Positions 10,193 to 21,714 of a stretch of DNA of 45,000 bases are shown here, in pieces. The translations under genes were made by a program, and so were the position numbers. The notes under the pieces are model-generated. The model was not told where the DNA came from. It saw only the letters and a list, made by a program, of their open reading frames with translations, and did no database searches. Each line of letters begins with the position of its first letter. Positions within the stretch are counted from its first letter, which is position 1. Source of the stretch: Glandiceps talaboti (taxonomy: Eukaryota > Hemichordata > Enteropneusta > Spengelidae); assembly GCF_964340395.1 (NCBI RefSeq), contig NC_135567.1:21070306-21115305 (forward strand), in the 5' to 3' direction.

Positions 10193-10353
10193 TACTCTTT
10201 TGTGAATGGAGAAACTGCAATTGTCTTATACAGATCATGAACTGAGATTACTGTTGCCAGGCAACAGAGTCACATGTTTGTTTTGTAGGAAATAGTAATC
10301 ATAGTTTGCTTTCCCAAAGTTTACAGTTCAAACTGATTATTGTTACTTAACAG

Positions 10354-10511
10354 GAAGTGTAATTGTGATATAAACGATGGGTCTATAAGGGCAGATGGTG
10401 GACTACTACATGTAGACACACATCAGCCTTTGACTCTAGTAGAATTCAAGGATGGGAACGAGGGTACCATGAGAGCAGGACCACTCATATGTGGCAAACC
10501 AAGCACATTTG
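10354..10511 (+). CDS. Exon 8: C-terminal part of third FBG-like domain
   Basis: Enters phase 2 and leaves phase 1. Its first base completes Arg, then KCNCDINDG, DGGLLHVD, PLTLVEF, and RAGPLICG near the end. 'C-x-C-D', 'D-x-G-L-L', the LP-like 'PLT' and 'GPLxC' are all family landmarks. It matches exon 1 and the end of exon 4 column by column. Acceptor is cttaacag; donor is TTTG|gtaagt, near-identical in sequence to the donor of exon 4 (both follow S-x-F-G), which supports duplication of whole domains. Confidence 0.87.
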
Positions 10512-10568
10512 GTAAGTCAATTATACCTGTATTTGACGATAATGGTATGATTGTAGCTGCCTATGTAT

Positions 10569-10570
10569 GG

Positions 10571-10639
<69 letters not shown>

Positions 10640-10708
10640 TGAGTGTGTGCGGCATGCGCGCGTGCGTGCGTGCGTGCGTGCGTACGTACGTACGTGCGTA
10701 CGTATGTA
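10569..10708. repeat. GT / GTGC / ACGT microsatellite
   Basis: GT run, then GC-rich gcgcgcgtgcgtgcgtgc, then tacgtacgtacgt. Alternating purine-pyrimidine throughout, so it could adopt Z-DNA. The following 320 bp holds nothing recognisable. Confidence 0.95.
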
Positions 10709-11030
10709 TTAACATTATTAACATTAATATTAGTCCCGTGTCTACAGACTATCAATTCTTGTCATGGGACTATAGTAATTTGTAGCTGGCAGTCCACTTA
10801 GGCTACCACTGATTATGTGATGATTGAAAGGGTAAAACATTGGAAGATTTACGGACATGAAAGTATTTTTAGTATTAATAACACACATTTGCAATAGAGG
10901 TACTCTGTTTTCAGTTCATGAATATAAGACTACTGGTCACCATCCTTGGGCTACCACTTTCTGAAAATTCGAAGCCCACTGGGACTACCAAAGAAAAAAG
11001 TTAATTTCAAGCCCTGTGAATGAATGAATG

Positions 11031-11172
11031 TGTGTGTGTGTGTTTGACTATGTATGGCTATTGATACGTATGGCAGTGTATGGCTATGTATGGCAATGTA
11101 TGTATGTATGTATGTATGTAGGTATGTAGGTACGTACGTATGTACCTATGTATGTATGTATGTATGTATATG
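11031..11172. repeat. TG and TATG microsatellite
   Basis: TG run followed by gtatggc words and a tatg run broken by tacgtacgtatg. The 11173-11450 stretch shows nothing more. Confidence 0.93.
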
Positions 11173-11454
11173 ATTGTTGGTAATTGGGCAATATCTTAAC
11201 AAAAATAAACTTTGAATTACATATTATACATACATTCCACTCTTCGGCTATTAATTTGAATGCAACTTGATACAGAAGTTCCTATAGTAACTCAGTATTC
11301 TTTGGTGACAGCATACATGTATGTATATATTTGTTGTTGATAACGTGTATACACTCATTGTTTTAGTCAGTATTGTGTAGTGAGTAATCTCTTAGTGATG
11401 GTTATAGCCATGTATACACCAACCCTTAATTCCCTGAAAATAAACAGCAACCAA

Positions 11455-11612
11455 TAAAAAAAAAAACAACAACAACAACAACAAATAGACAAACAGACAG
11501 ACAAATGAACAAACAAGCAAACAGACAGACTGACAAATAAATAAACAAACAAACAGACAAACAAACAATCAGACACAGACAAAACCATAAAACACAAATA
11601 AATATAAACAAA
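11455..11612. repeat. A-rich CAA/ACAG/AAAC low-complexity tract
   Basis: An A run, then caacaacaacaac, then mixed acag and aaac tetramers, immediately before the 52-bp array. Confidence 0.93.
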
Positions 11613-11618
11613 GAGAAA

Positions 11619-12036
11619 GTTGAGAACCAATCACATGTTTGTATTGGGTCAGTAAACAGTCTAACTATTCAATTAGAACCAATCACATGTTTGTATTGGG
11701 TCAGTAAACAGTCTAATTATTCAATTAGAACCAATCACACGTTTGTATTGGGTCAGTAAACAGTCTAATTATTCAATTAGAACCAATCACACATTTGTAT
11801 TGGGTCAGTAAACAGTCTAACTATTCAATTAGAACCAATCACACATTTGTATTGGGTCAGTAAACAGTCTAATTATTCAATTAGAACCAATCACACATTT
11901 GTATTGGGTCAGTAAACAGTCTAACTATTCAATTAGAACCAATCACACATTTGTATCGGGTCAGTAAACAGTCTAATTATTCAATTAGAACCAATCACAC
12001 ATTTGTATTGGGTCAGTAAACAGTCTGATTCAAGCT
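11619..12036. repeat. 52-bp minisatellite, ~8 units
   Basis: agaaccaatcac recurs at 11623, 11675, 11727 and on. Each unit has a CCAATCAC word and, 14 bases later, its near-complement attggg, so each unit has dyad character. A CAA run follows at about 12130-12203. Confidence 0.95.
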
Positions 12037-12270
12037 ATTCAATAAGCAAGTGACACACAACCATTCAACAGAACGTACTATAGTATCCCTTAAGAATTAA
12101 CTCTACTTAAACCCCCAAAGAGAACAAAACAAAAATAAAACAACAACAACAACAACAACAACAACAATAACAAACAAAAACAACAACAGCAACAACAACA
12201 AGAGAGTACAAGCTATGTTTTAACTCATCTTAAATACACTTTTTCAGCATCATATTCATATCTTTTACAG

Positions 12271-12393
12271 ACTTAAATGAATGTGAACTAGATGTTTATG
12301 ACTGTCACCCTGATGCTAGCTGTGAAAATACACACCTGTCATATGAATGTGTCTGTAACATTGGATTTTCAGGCAATGGAAGAGAATGTCAAG
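12271..12393 (+). CDS. Exon 9: EGF-like domain 1 (calcium-binding type)
   Basis: Forty-one codons, phase 1-1. Opens with DLNECELD, has six cysteines in EGF spacing and GFSGNGREC before the donor. The D-x-N-E-C opening and the later 'S-Y-x-C' fit a calcium-binding EGF, though the usual Asn-Thr is followed by H-L instead of an I/V-G. First of three EGF exons between the fibrinogen-like and VWD parts. Acceptor tcttttacag; donor CAAG|gtaggc. Confidence 0.92.
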
Positions 12394-12504
12394 GTAGGCA
12401 TGCCTATATTTAATAATAATCTTTAATTTGAACTTAAAGGCGAGAATTGACTTGTGTTGAATTTTTTGTTTTTAAGTGAACCATATCATTTGATATTAAG
12501 TAGA

Positions 12505-14103
12505 ATTACACTTTTTGATTGCAAAGTGTAATGACATGTTACACTTTAATGAGGTAGATAGCATTACACTATTTGATGTGATGCAAAGTGCAATGACATG
12601 TTACACTTTAATGAGATAGATAGCATTACACTATTTGATGTGATGCAAAGTGTAATGACATGTTACATTTTAATGAGGTAGATAGCATTACACTATTTGA
12701 TGTGACGCAAAGTGTAATGACATGTTACACTTTAATGAGGTAGATAGCATCACACTATTTGATGTGATGCAAAGTGTAATGACATGTTACACTTTAATGA
12801 GGTAGATAGCATTACACTATTTGATGTGACGCAAAGTGCAGTGACATGTTACACTTTAATGAGATAGATAGCATTACACTATTTGATGTGATGCAAAGTG
12901 CAATGACATGTTACACTTTAATGAGATAGATAGCATTACACTATTTGATGTGATGCAAAGTGTAATGACATGTTACATTTTAATGAGGTAGATAGCATTA
13001 CACTATTTGATGTGACGCAAAGTGTAATGACATGTTACACTTTAATGAGGTAGATAGCATCACACTATTTGATGTGATGCAAAGTGTAATGACATGTTAC
13101 ACTTTAATGAGGTAGATAGCATTACACTATTTGATGTGATGCAAAGTGCAATGACATGTTACACTTTAATGAGGTAGATAGCATTACACTATTTGATGTG
13201 ACGCAAAGTGCAATGACATGTTACACTTTAATGAGATAGATAGCATTACACTATTTGATGTGATGCAAAGTGTAATGACATGTTACACTTTAATGAGGTA
13301 GATAGCATTACACTATTTGATGTGATGCAAAGTGTAATGACATGTTACACTTTAATGAGGTAGATAGCATCACACTATTTGATGTGATGCAAAGTGTAAT
13401 GACATGTTACACTTTAATGAGGTAGATAGCATTACACTATTTGATGTGACGCAAAGTGCAGTGACATGTTACACTTTAATGAGATAGATAGCATTACACT
13501 ATTTGATGTGATGCAAAGTGCAGTGACATGTTACACTTTAATGAGATAGATAACATTACACTATTTGATGTGATTGCAAAGTGCAATCATTATGACATGT
13601 TACACTTTAATGAGGTAGATAGCATTACACTATTTGATGTGATGCAAAGTGCAGTGACATGTTACACTTTAATGAGGTAGATAGCATTACACTATTTGAT
13701 GTGATGCAAAGTGCAATGACATGTTACACTTTAATGAGATAGATAGCATTACACTATTTGATGTGATGCAAAGTGTAATGACATGTTACACTTAATGAGG
13801 TAGATAGCATTACACTATTTGATGTGATGCAAAGTGTAATGACATGTTATACTTTAATGAGATAGATAGCATTACACTATTTGATGTGATGCAAAGTGCA
13901 GTGACATGTTACACTTTAATGAGATAGATAGCATTACACTATTTGATGTGATGCAAAGTGTAATGACATGTTACACTTAATGAGGTAGATAGCATTACAC
14001 TATTTGATGTGATGCAAAGTGTAATGACATGTTATACTTTAATGAGATAGATAGCATTACACTATTTGATGTGACGCAAAGTGCAGTGACATGTTACACT
14101 TTC
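12505..14103. repeat. 62-bp minisatellite, ~25 units, with dyads
   Basis: Units read catgttacactttaatgag, then tagcattacactatttgatg, then gcaaagtgtaatga. CATTACACT pairs with AGTGTAATG, and AGTGTAA also pairs with TTACACT across tgacatg. Blocks of variants (aagtgca, aagtgta, gatgcaa, gacgcaa) recur in order, suggesting multi-unit duplication. Confidence 0.96.
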
Positions 14104-14274
14104 ATAGCAGATGGTATTATAATAATTGTCACAAATGTATTATAATAGCTCTGATGATGAAGTGTGAAATTCCAAGTAACGACTTATAACGTATCCTTAC
14201 TCTTTTGAATTAAGTTATTAATGCTCTGTTACTAATAGTAATATTGTATCGAGTACTGTTCTCTCCAGTGAGAC

Positions 14275-15821
14275 CATAGGGTAGAGGACCAATGATCAAT
14301 TTTGTACTCGCGATTTTCCGGATTTCTAATATTATTTTCTGTACATTTCAAATACAGTTTTAAATACTGTTTCCTCTTACTGTTTTTTTCTATTTCCTAC
14401 CTGATATCAATGTCTTATCTGAGTTTATCAGCTTTGCATTAATTAGTAGCTTGCTAGAACAAACTCACTATTTGCCCAAATTAACGCATTATACCGTGAG
14501 TGTAAACATCTACTGATACGACTAATGATAATACATGGAAAGGGGTGAAACTCCAAAGGGACGTGTCCAGAAATTTGCAAAGAAATCAACTTTCAAACGG
14601 TACAATGGTAATTCCACAACCAGAAATCTATAAAGTACAAATGAAGGGAAGCATTGATGAAGTTACAGCATTGAAGCTTGTCTGTAAGTGCCCTAACACG
14701 AAACCAGGCCAACACACTGACGATTTCCCGATGACATCCGTAAAGCAGGAAGTTGGAAGTTGAAACCTTTGACCCCTGAGTTGTTTATTACTGGCGACAT
14801 GTGCCTTAACTTGTAAACAAATTACCCAGGATTCTCTGAGAATAAACTCGCATTCTGTCAATCGCTATCTTCGCTTCGTAGCAAATGTTGGGACATAAGG
14901 AAGGAGAAAAGGGTAAAATACACTCATGAAACACTGCACAGAAGTCAATACTTTTTTCATTTTTGAGTTTCGTCCTACATTTTCCTCATTTTTGTGACGT
15001 TTTCGCACTATTTAATAAAAACCAAAAGTCCTATCATGTACCAAACGACGCGACGTTCTATTTTCGAAAATGTCGATCGTGCTCAGTGCACGGATTACAT
15101 TTTGGGGACATTTTTGGTTTTCAATCGTGAATATCTATCATGCAAGTATTTCTTCGAATACGTCAGCTTTTAAATATATCATCCATGCTACATTTTTCAC
15201 GATAGACATTTTTGGTTTTCAATCGTGAATATCTATCGGGCAAGCAATTCTTGGACAACATCGGCTTTTTAATATGTCAATCCTACATCCATGATCCTAA
15301 TGAACGACACACTGTTTTGTCCAGACGACAGATGTTTTTGGTTTTCAATCGTGTCAAAACTGTCTTCGCAAGCATTTCTTCAAATACGTCTGCTTTTTAA
15401 TTTGAGAATGAAATAACAATATGCATGATAATAACATATGCATGATTTTACCATTTGTTTATTTCCTGTTGTTTTGTGAATTCATGAATAAATTAAGTGG
15501 CAGGGTGATTTACGGATGTCCTCTGGACACGTCCCTTTGGAGTTTCACCCCTTTCCGTGTATTACCATTTAGTCGGATCAGTAGATGTTTACACTCACGG
15601 CATAATGCGTTAATTTGGGCAAATAGTGAGTTTGTTCTAGCAAGCTACTAATTAATGCAAAGCTGATAAACTCAGATAAGACATTGACATCAGGTAGGAA
15701 ATAGAAAAAAAAACAGTAAGAGGAAACAGTATTTAAAACTGTATTTGAAATGTACAGAAAATAATATTAGAAATCCGGAAAATCGCAAGTACAAAATTGA
15801 TCATTGGTCCTTTACCCTGTG
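14275..15821. mobile_element. Foldback DNA element with ~296/299-bp inverted arms, non-autonomous
   Basis: Left arm 14275-14570 and right arm 15523-15821 are inverted copies at high identity. The outer ends read CATAGGGTAGAGGACC and, on the complement, CACAGGGTAAAGGACC. Inner ends share the palindromic partner acgtgtccag. The direct repeat GTGAGAC flanks both ends (14268-14274, 15822-15828), a likely 7-bp target duplication. The 950-bp interior has three related segments (see separate entry) and short chance open frames only, no transposase. It most resembles a long-arm foldback or MITE-like derivative of a cut-and-paste DNA transposon. The superfamily is not assignable from the ends seen here. 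Confidence 0.85.
15107..15405. repeat. Three direct subrepeats (~98-120 bp) inside the foldback element
   Basis: The word tttttggttttcaatcgtg occurs at about 15111, 15210 and 15336. Each is followed by gcaag(n)atttctt-like and gtc(a/t)gctttt(t)aat sequence. Copies are clearly diverged, so the interior duplication is older than most intronic arrays. Confidence 0.88.
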
Positions 15822-15962
15822 GTGAGACACTTAATATACTGATTATGTATATATATGGTGTTTTAGCAATGTCTCCGTTTCTAGAGACAAGTACCAGCTA
15901 AATAGCGAAAATTAATGCCAAATAAATCAAATAAGTGTGAAATATTATGATATGATTTTTTA

Positions 15963-16195
15963 AAGCATACATTTCTATGTGTGTGTGTGTGTGTGTTAAC
16001 GCGGAAATATATTAAACTGAGTCCTGCATACATTTCTATGTGTGTGTGTGTGTGTGTGTTAACGCGGAAATATATTAAACTGAGTCCAGCATACATTTCT
16101 ATGTGTGTGTGTGTGTGTGTTAACGCGGAAATATATTAAACTGAGTCCAGCATACATTTCTATGTGTGTGTGTGTGTGTGTTAACGCGGAAATAT
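15963..16195. repeat. ~61-bp minisatellite, ~4 units, with embedded TG run
   Basis: Units start catacatttctatg (15966, 16027, 16090, 16151), hold a TG run of varying length and end ttaacgcggaaatatatt. Length differences come from the TG run. Confidence 0.94.
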
Positions 16196-16239
16196 ATTGA
16201 AATATCAAACATGTTTTTTTTTTATATTTACTGTTACAG

Positions 16240-16359
16240 ACATTAATGAATGTGATGACCCTACATGGTGTTCAAGTAACTCGGATTGTATTAACTCTAT
16301 TGGTTCCTATCGTTGTGATTGTCATCCTGGGTTTAGAGGCTCTGACAGACGATGTGATG
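16240..16359 (+). CDS. Exon 10: EGF-like domain 2 (calcium-binding type), founder of a 56-bp donor array
   Basis: Forty codons, phase 1-1. Opens DINECDD, then [11 protein letters not shown] and ends RRCDG. It has six cysteines and a short first loop. The exon end gatgtgatg and its donor gtaggtaat are the founder of the ~43-unit array filling most of the next intron. Reading past the first donor gives Gly-Arg-stop, so only the first donor keeps the protein open. Confidence 0.92.
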
Positions 16360-18748
16360 GTAGGTAATCTTATGATGATGAAAACATAAATATAGAACTA
16401 ATAGACTGTGATGGAAGGTAATCATGTTATGATGGAAACATATATATATAGAACTCACAGACTATGTGATGGTAGGTAATCTGATTATGATGAAAACATA
16501 AATATATAACTAACAGACTATGTGATGGAAGGTAATCATGTTATGATGGAAACATAAATATAGAACTAACAGACTATGTGATGGAAGGTAATCTTATTAT
16601 GATGGAAACATATATATAGAACTCACAGACTATATGATGGTAGGTAATCTTATTATGATGGAAACATAAATATAGAACTAACAGACTATGTGATGGTAGG
16701 TAATCTTATTATGATTGAATCATAAACATAGAACTAACAGACTATGTGATGGTAGGTAATCTGATTATGATGGAAACATAAATATAGAACTAACAGACTA
16801 TGTGATGGAAGGTAATCATGTTATGATGGAAACATATATATAGAACTCACAGACTATATGATGGTAGGTAATCTTATTATGATGGAAACATAAATATAGA
16901 ACTAACAGACTATGTGATGGAAGGTAATCATGTTATGATGGAAACATATATATAGAACTCACAGACTATGTGATGGTAGGTAATCTGATTATGATGGAAA
17001 CATAAATATAGAACTAACAGACTGTGATGGTAGGTAATCTTATTATGATGAAAACATAAATATAGAACTAACAGACTATGTGATGGAAGGTAATCATGTT
17101 ATGATGGAAACATAAACATAGAACTAACAGACTATGTGATGGTAGGTAATCTTATTATGATGAAAACATAAATATAGAACTAACAAACTATGTGATGGTA
17201 GGTAATCTTATTATGATGAAAACATAAATATAGAACTAACAGACTATGTGATGGTAGGTAATCTTATTATGATGAAAACATAAATATAGAACTAACAAAC
17301 TATGTGATGGTAGGTAATCTTATTATGATGAAAACATAAACATAGAACTAACAGACTATGTGATGGTAGGTAATCTTATTATGATGAAAACATAAATATA
17401 GAACTAACAAACTATGTGATGGTAGGTAATCTTATTATGATGGAAACATAAATATAGAACTAACAAACTATGTGATGGTAGGTAATCTTATTATGATGGA
17501 AACATAAATATAGAACTAACAAACTATGTGATGGTAGGTAATCTTATTATGATGGAAACATAAATATAGAACTAACAGACTATGTGATGGTAGGTAATCT
17601 TATTATGATTGAATCATAAACATAGAACTAACAGACTATGATGGTAGGTAATCTTATTATGATGGAAACATAAATATAGAACTAACAGACTATATGATGG
17701 TAGGTAATCTTATTATGATTGAATCATAAACATAGAACTAACAGACTATGTGATGGTAGGTAATCTTATTATGATTGAATCATAAACATAGAACTAACAG
17801 ACTATGTGATGGTAGGTAATCTTATTATGATGGAAACATAAATATAGAACTAACAAACTATGTGATGGTAGGTAATCTTATTATGATGGAAACATAAATA
17901 TAGAACTCACAGACTATGTGATGGTAGGTAATCTTATTATGATGGAAACATAAACATAGAACTAACAGACTATGTGATGGTAGGTAATCTTATTATGATG
18001 GAAACATAAACATAGAACTAACAGACTATGTGATGGTAGGTAATCTTATTATGATGGAAACATAAATATAGAACTAACAGACTGTGATGGTAGGTAATCT
18101 TATTATGATGAAAACATAAATATAGAACTAACAGACTGTGATGGTAGGTAATCTTATTATGATGAAAACATAAATATAGAACTAACAGACTGTGATGGTA
18201 GGTAATCTTATTATGATGGAAACATAAACATAGAACTAACAAACTATGTGATGGTAGGTAATCTTATTATGATGGAAACATAAACATAGAACTAACAAAC
18301 TATGTGATGGTAGGTAATCTTATTATGATGGAAACATAAATATAGAACTAACAGACTATGTGATGGTAGGTAATCTTATTATGATGGAAACATAAATATA
18401 GAACTAACAGACTATGTGATGGTAGGTAATCTTATTATGATGGAAACATAAATATAGAACTAACAAACTATGTGATGGTAGGTAATCTTATTATGATGAA
18501 AACATAAATATAGAACTAACAGACTATGTGATGGTAGGTAATCTTATGATGATGAAAACATAAATATAGAACTAACAAACTATGTGATGGTAGGTAATCT
18601 TATGATGATGGAAACATAAATATAGAACTAACAGACTATGTGATGGTAGGTAATCTTATTATGATGAAAACATAAATATAGAACTAACAAACTATGTGAT
18701 GGTAGGTAATCTTATTATGATGAAAACATAAATATAGAACTAACAGTA
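16343..18748 (+). repeat. 56-bp exon 10/donor-spanning array, ~43 units
   Basis: Founder is the exon end gacgatgtgatg plus donor gtaggtaatct. Intronic units carry gactatgtgatg|gtaggtaat, then cttattatgatg(g/a)aaac, then ataaatatagaactaac. Some units lack two bases (cagactgtgatgg). Variants ggaaggtaatcatg weaken the donor in several early units. Nearly every unit has a GTAGGT donor-like word. Confidence 0.96.
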
Positions 18749-18888
18749 GGTGTAACATACTGACATTTGTATCCTGCACTCATGTCTTCACTGTTAAAAG
18801 CATTTGCTGTTGCCATGGTAAATAAAGCGACCTCTGTATGCTACACAGAAGCATACATGGATATGATATTTCTTAGTATGGTATCGAT

Positions 18889-18955
18889 GATGTTGTTGTT
18901 GTCAATGTTGTTGTTGTTGTTGTTGTTGTCATCAATGCTGTTGTTGTTGTTTGCC
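18889..18955. repeat. TTG microsatellite
   Basis: Imperfect (TTG)n with ctc and cat interruptions. The rest of the intron to exon 11 (18960-19180) shows nothing. Confidence 0.9.
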
Positions 18956-19189
18956 AAGTAAGAATGTATTCATTTGATATAAAACACCTCAACAATATAC
19001 CTTAATTATTTAGATTTATCAAAACAACTGTAAAGTTGAGTAATAGTGCTGTTTAAACTTCAAAACAACTAAAAAGACAAAAAGCTACATACTATGCAAT
19101 AGAGAACAAACTGATAACTCTGTAACCTTCAATTATAAATGTAAAAAAGGGATATTGTAAAATATTACATCTCTTTCTTCTCTATCAAG

Positions 19190-19312
19190 ACATCGATGAA
19201 TGTGCTGAGAACATCTATGACTGCCATGAACAAGCAAACTGTATCAATACATTTGGATCGTATGAATGTAAATGCAAATATGGTTACCGTGGTGATGGAC
19301 AGGTGTGTGCAG
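19190..19312 (+). CDS. Exon 11: EGF-like domain 3 (calcium-binding type)
   Basis: Forty-one codons, phase 1-1. Opens DIDECAEN, then [12 protein letters not shown] and GYRGDGQVC. All calcium-binding and hydroxylation-type positions (D-x-D-E-C, C-x-N-x-F/Y-x-x-Y-x-C-x-C) are present. Acceptor tctatcaag has a C-A-A-G end; donor GCAG|gtaggt. Confidence 0.93.
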
Positions 19313-19443
19313 GTAGGTAAACTTGCAAAGCCATGTCTTTTCACAATCACATGAGAATTTACGATCACACAGGATTTCAAACTAACAGATTTTGTCATTC
19401 TAGATTTCAGCAGTGTACACAGGACGTATGATATTTGAGTAAG

Positions 19444-21213
19444 CAAACTATCCAATCAGACACTCAATATTCTAACTATCCAATCAGACACTGTCAATAT
19501 TGAAACTATCCAATCAGGCACTGTCAATATTCTAACTATCCAATCAGACACTGTCAATATTCTAACTATCCAATCAGACACTGTCAATATTGAAACTATC
19601 CAATCAGACACTGTCAATATTCTAACTATCCAATCAGGCACTGTCAATATTGAAACTATCCAATCAGACACTGTCAATATTCTAACTATCCAATCAGACA
19701 CTGTCAATATTCTAACTATCCAATCAGACACTGTCAATATTCTAACTATCCAATCAGGCACTGTCAATATTGAAACTATCCAATCAGACACTGTCAATAT
19801 TCTAACTATCCAATCAGACACTGTCAGTATTGAAACTATCCAATCAGACACTGTCAATATTCTAACTATCCAATCAGACACTGTCAATATTCTAACTATC
19901 CAATCAGACACTGTCAATATTCTAACTATCCAATCAGACACTGTCAATATTCCAACTATCCAATCAGACACTGTCAATATTCCAACTATCCAATCAGACA
20001 CTGTCAATATTCTAACTATCCAATCAGACACTGTCAATATTCCAACTATCCAATCAGACACTGTCAATATTGAAACTATCCAATCAGACACTGTCAATAT
20101 TCTAACTATCCAATCAGACACTGTCAATATTCTAACTATCCAATCAGACACTGTCAATATTGAAACTATCCAATCAGACACTGTCAATATTCTAACTATC
20201 CAATCAGACACTGTCAATATTCTAACTATCCAATCAGACACTGTCAATATTGAAACTATCCAATCAGACACTGTCAATATTCTAACTATCCAATCAGACA
20301 CTGTCAATATTCTAACTATCCAATCAGACACTGTCAATATTCTAACTATCCAATCAGACACTGTCAATATTCTAACTATCCAATCAGGCACTGTCAATAT
20401 TGAAACTATCCAATCAGACACTGTCAATATTCTAACTATCCAATCAGACACTGTCAATATTCTAACTATCCAATCAGACACTGTCAATATTCTAACTATC
20501 CAATCAGGCACTGTCAATATTGAAACTATCCAATCAGACACTGTCAATATTCCAACTATTCAATCAGACACTGTCAATATTCTAACTATCCAATCAGACA
20601 CTGTCAATATTCTAACTATCCAATCAGGCACTGTCAATATTGAAACTATCCAATCAGACACTGTCAATATTGAAACTATCCAATCAGACACTGTCAATAT
20701 TCTAACTATCCAATCAGACACTGTCAATATTCTAACTAGCCAATCAGACACTGTCAATATTCTAACTATCCAATCAGACACTGTCAATATTCTAACTATC
20801 CAATCAGACACTGTCAATATTGAAACTATCCAATCAGACACTGTCAATATTCTAACTATCCAATCAGACACTGTCAATATTCTAACTATCCAATCAGACA
20901 CTGTCAATATTGAAACTGTCCAATCAGACACTGTCAATATTCCAACTATCCAATCAGACACTGTCAATATTCTAACTATCCAATCAGGCACTGTCAATAT
21001 TGAAACTATCCAATCAGACACTGTCAATATTCCAACTATCCAATCAGACACTGTCAATATTCTAACTATCCAATCAGACACTGTCAATATTCTAACTATC
21101 CAATCAGGCACTGTCAATATTGAAACTATCCAATCAGACACTGTCAATATTCTAACTATCCAATCAGACACTGTCAATATTCTAACTATCCAATCAGACA
21201 CTGTCAGTATTCT
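19444..21213. repeat. 30-bp minisatellite, ~59 units, no length change
   Basis: Unit tctaactatccaatcagaca followed by ctgtcaatat. Apart from a short first unit, all units are exactly 30 bp. Unit starts come as tctaac, tgaaac or tccaac. Seven of the eight caggca variants are followed by a tgaaac unit. The open minus-strand frames (ILTVSDWIVR repeats) reflect the period and lack of stops, not a gene. Confidence 0.98.
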
Positions 21214-21220
21214 TCCCTTA

Positions 21221-21431
21221 CATTAGAGTATGGAACATGCCTGGCTTTTAGTGACCCCCTTTATGTAACATTTGTTTATCTCCACCTATATTAGAGTATG
21301 GAACATGCCTGGCTTTTGGTAACCCCCTTTATGTAACATTTGTTTATCTCCACCTACATTAGAGTATGGAACATGCCTGGCTTTTGGTAACCCCCTTTAT
21401 ATAATGTTTGTTTTATCTCCACCTACATTAG
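21221..21431 (+). repeat. 68-bp acceptor/exon-start array before exon 12, 3 copies
   Basis: ttagagtatggaacatgcct starts at 21223, 21291, 21359 and then in the true exon at 21428 (with acg for aca). Spacing is 68, 68 and 69. Each copy holds the tract tttatctccacct-cattag, so each is a potential acceptor. The extra T in the third puts it in frame with exon 12. Confidence 0.95.
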
Positions 21432-21643
21432 AGTATGGAACGTGCCTGGCTTTTGGTGACCCACATTATATAACATTTGATAAAATGTTCTATACATACA
21501 ATGGAGATTGTACATACGTCTTGGCTAAAAACTGTTCAGAGCTGACGCCTTATTTTAAAGTACTTGCTGAAAACAGAGGAGATGTGAAACGTGGTTTTCC
21601 TGTAGCATGGACTAAGGAAGTTGTCGCCTACATCTACAATAAG
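21432..21643 (+). CDS. Exon 12: start of VWD domain (GDPHY motif)
   Basis: Enters phase 1 and leaves phase 0, 70 codons plus two bases. The reading EYGTCLAFGDPHYITFD is the canonical start of a von Willebrand factor type D domain (Cys, then G-D-P-H-Y-x-T-F-D), followed by YNGDCTYVLAKNC. Acceptor is ccacctacattag. Three more copies of that acceptor and exon start lie directly upstream. The nearest one, at 21362, is in frame and would add 23 residues carrying a degraded GNPLY copy of the motif. Confidence 0.93.
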
Positions 21644-21714
21644 GTTTGTTAACAATTTGACATTATTCCAGGCACAAGCCAATTAAGTTATATTGTCTTT
21701 GAACTGAAAATATG

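Noticed and set aside
10569-10708. Z-DNA-forming regulatory element
   Set aside because: Sequence is alternating purine-pyrimidine, but many such tracts occur here and nothing ties this one to regulation.
14545-14861. Short open frames of 72 and 77 codons inside the foldback element
   Set aside because: Overlap on opposite strands, no domain, one starts within the inverted arm; no sign of transposase.
19456-21201. Long minus-strand open frames (363 and 213 codons) of ILTVSDWIVR repeats
   Set aside because: They arise because the 30-bp unit has no stop in that phase and no indels. The break between them is a single substitution. No start context, splice signal or unique sequence.
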